A DNA stretch of 7,774 bases from Betaproteobacteria bacterium (GTDB lineage: Bacteria > Pseudomonadota > Gammaproteobacteria > Burkholderiales > SG8-41): assembly GCA_021300125.1 (NCBI GenBank), contig JAJTHX010000121.1:1-7774 (forward strand), in the 5' to 3' direction. Numbering within the stretch: position 1 is the first letter of the stretch; each line of letters starts with the position of its first letter. The notes beneath the pieces are model-generated. The model was not told the DNA's origin. It searched no databases and was given only the letters and a program-made list of their open reading frames with translations. Made by a program: the position numbers and the translations under genes. Positions 6,553 through 7,774 of the stretch are shown here, piece by piece.

Positions 6553-7166
6553 CGGCCCGTCCCCGGTGGTGGCGGGTTGCCCGGTCTTGCCGTCAGCCAG
6601 GCCAGATTGCATTTGGCGGAGATATAGGACTGGTTGCGCAGCGTGTCTGATCGTTCGCTGCGGGTCATGCTGCAGTCGCGGATCTGGAACAGACCGACGC
6701 GCTGTGCGCGCAGCGCATCCAGAAAGCGTATCAGGTCCCCTTCGTGCAGCAGGTTCATGTCGAGTTCCATGATCGATTCGTAAAGTGACATGCCGCCCGT
6801 ATCCATCTCGGCAGCATGGGGATACGCATGCTGCACGCCGATCTGGTAGCTGATCCCGAACAAACCAGTGCTGCTGTTGGCGGCACGCAGGGCATCGAGC
6901 CAGTTGATGCGCTGCTCCTCGCCGGCGAAACCCAGGCGCTCGAGTTCACGGTAGCGGTCTACATATTTGGCGATGGTGTCGCGCTCGTCGCCGGATTGGC
7001 GCATTCGCGTCTGCGCCGCCTGCAGATCGCTTTTTTGCCGGGCCAGGGCAACACGTGCTTGCTCGACCAGGGTGTGGGTGTAGTAGCCCGCTGCGCCAGC
7101 TGCGAGCAGCGCCGCGCAAAGCACCGCCAGCGGCAGGCGCAAGACTTTGAGATCTTCGCCAGTCAT
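6549..7166 (-). CDS. PilO/GspM-like inner-membrane pilus assembly protein
   Basis: A 205-residue bitopic protein: a short cytoplasmic start, a membrane helix at about 10-29 (RLPLAVLCAALLAAGAAGYY), a coiled-coil-like stretch at 32-75 rich in Gln, Arg, Glu and Ala, and a periplasmic alpha/beta domain. The motif LERLGFAGEEQRINWLDALR (75-94) after the coil and the pattern MELDMNLLHEGDLIRFLDAL followed by strands FQIRDCSM and CNLAWLTA match the ferredoxin-like fold of PilO, GspM and MshJ. Such proteins pair with PilN/GspL to link the cytoplasmic assembly ATPase to the periplasmic parts of the machine; this is family knowledge. Two cysteines (165, 186) sit on adjacent predicted strands. The ATG at 7166 overlaps the previous stop as ATGA, and its own stop overlaps the next start the same way. 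The C-terminal tail is Pro/Gly-rich and likely disordered. Confidence 0.78.
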   Translation of the reverse strand: MTGEDLKVLRLPLAVLCAALLAAGAAGYYTHTLVEQARVALARQKSDLQAAQTRMRQSGDERDTIAKYVDRYRELERLGFAGEEQRINWLDALRAANSSTGLFGISYQIGVQHAYPHAAEMDTGGMSLYESIMELDMNLLHEGDLIRFLDALRAQRVGLFQIRDCSMTRSERSDTLRNQSYISAKCNLAWLTARPGNPPPPGTGR

Positions 7167-7774
7167 GTCCGCTGCTTCATGATCACGACCAGCTTGAATT
7201 CGGTGGAGCCGCCCTGGGCCGCGCTATCGCTGGCGCTGCCCGAGATCGACAGGCTGGGACTGACATTGAGCGGGAGCTGAACCACGCGTACGTCCAGCAC
7301 CGAGGGATCCTTGCGCAGGCGCTCGGCCAGCCGGTTGACGCGCTCGATGGCGTTGCGGTAGTCGCCACGGAAATTACGGATCTCTCCGGCCAGCAGGCCG
7401 CTTTGCCTGCGCTGTCCCCCGGGGCCTGCGACAGGAGGGGGCGGTGGTGCGGCTGATCCTGCCGGGGCCGGCGTGGCTTCGCCGGATCCGGTGCTGATCT
7501 CGTTGGTTGAATGCTGCCAGGTGATCTCCACTGCGGCGAGTTCGGGGTCAGGCGTCAGCGCCCGCGACAGCGCCGCGTAAAAATCCAAGGGCGTTTTTTC
7601 CGTCGCACGCAGGCGCTCTGCAATTTCGGTCGTGCGGCGCAGGTTCTCCGCGCTCGCGGGTGCCGAAGGGAATTGCCTCGTCGCGGCCTCATATTCGCTG
7701 TTGACGCGAGCCGTCTGTCTCAATACATCCACACGCTCGCCATCCAGCGTGAATTGCTGACTGAGATTGAAGCC
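7163..7774 (-). CDS. PilN/GspL-like pilus assembly protein, C-terminal part (5' end outside window)
   Basis: The frame is open from the right edge of the window to a TGA at 7163-7165, giving 203 visible residues; the GTG at 7732 is only an internal codon, since the reading frame continues upstream without a stop. The visible N-terminal part (about 1-90) is helical and charged and ends in a strand, AAVEITWQ. A Pro/Ala/Gly-rich stretch (about 101-120, including five consecutive prolines) separates it from the final domain: GEIRNFRGDYRNAIERVNRLAERL, then VLDVRVVQLPLNVSP and EFKLVVIMKQ. This helix-strand-strand end is the pattern of the ferredoxin-like C-terminus of PilN and GspL, which partners PilO/GspM. 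The stop overlaps the PilO-like start (ATGA). The missing part presumably holds the membrane helix and perhaps a PilM-like portion. Family assignment is by pattern and position and is less certain than the gene itself. Confidence 0.7.
   Translation of the reverse strand, partial: GFNLSQQFTLDGERVDVLRQTARVNSEYEAATRQFPSAPASAENLRRTTEIAERLRATEKTPLDFYAALSRALTPDPELAAVEITWQHSTNEISTGSGEATPAPAGSAAPPPPPVAGPGGQRRQSGLLAGEIRNFRGDYRNAIERVNRLAERLRKDPSVLDVRVVQLPLNVSPSLSISGSASDSAAQGGSTEFKLVVIMKQRT

Overview
The window is GC-rich and densely coding, with seven supported protein genes and almost no free space. The gene styles (ATGA-type overlaps, GTG and TTG starts, Ala/Leu/Arg-rich proteins, type IV pilus-like assembly genes) suggest a betaproteobacterium, possibly a Rhodocyclales or Accumulibacter-like lineage. 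That placement comes from recollection of similar gene sets and was not checked against a database. No RNA genes, CRISPR arrays, insertion sequences or phage genes were seen.

Left part (1-1457, minus strand): an ABC-2-type transporter permease (693-1457, GTG start) is followed without a gap by a membrane-anchored helical protein of unknown function (692 down to the window edge, TTG start, C-terminal end outside). The two look like one transport operon. The ATPase partner is not in the window and may lie beyond position 1.

Middle (1515-3239, plus strand): a sensor histidine kinase with about eight membrane segments is transcribed divergently from the permease across a 57-base gap that must hold both promoters. 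It has no response regulator beside it. It ends 10 bases from the convergent pilin operon.

Right part (3250-7774, minus strand): five genes, each overlapping the next, form the end of an operon for a type IV pilus / MSHA / type II secretion-like machine. In transcription order they are: a PilN/GspL-like inner-membrane protein (5' end outside the window), a PilO/GspM-like protein, an exported MshK/GspB-like protein, a very large pilin-like protein of about 630 residues, and a classical prepilin with a GspG-like ectodomain. The first three would form the inner-membrane and periplasmic platform and the last two would be fibre subunits.

The most interesting item is the large pilin-like protein. 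It lacks the usual Glu5, appears to contain two divergent copies of the same ectodomain motif series, and carries a beta-rich region of about 190 residues between them. A tip or adhesin subunit is a reasonable hypothesis. An 8-bp perfect hairpin lies within the end of its gene, just before the next pilin start.
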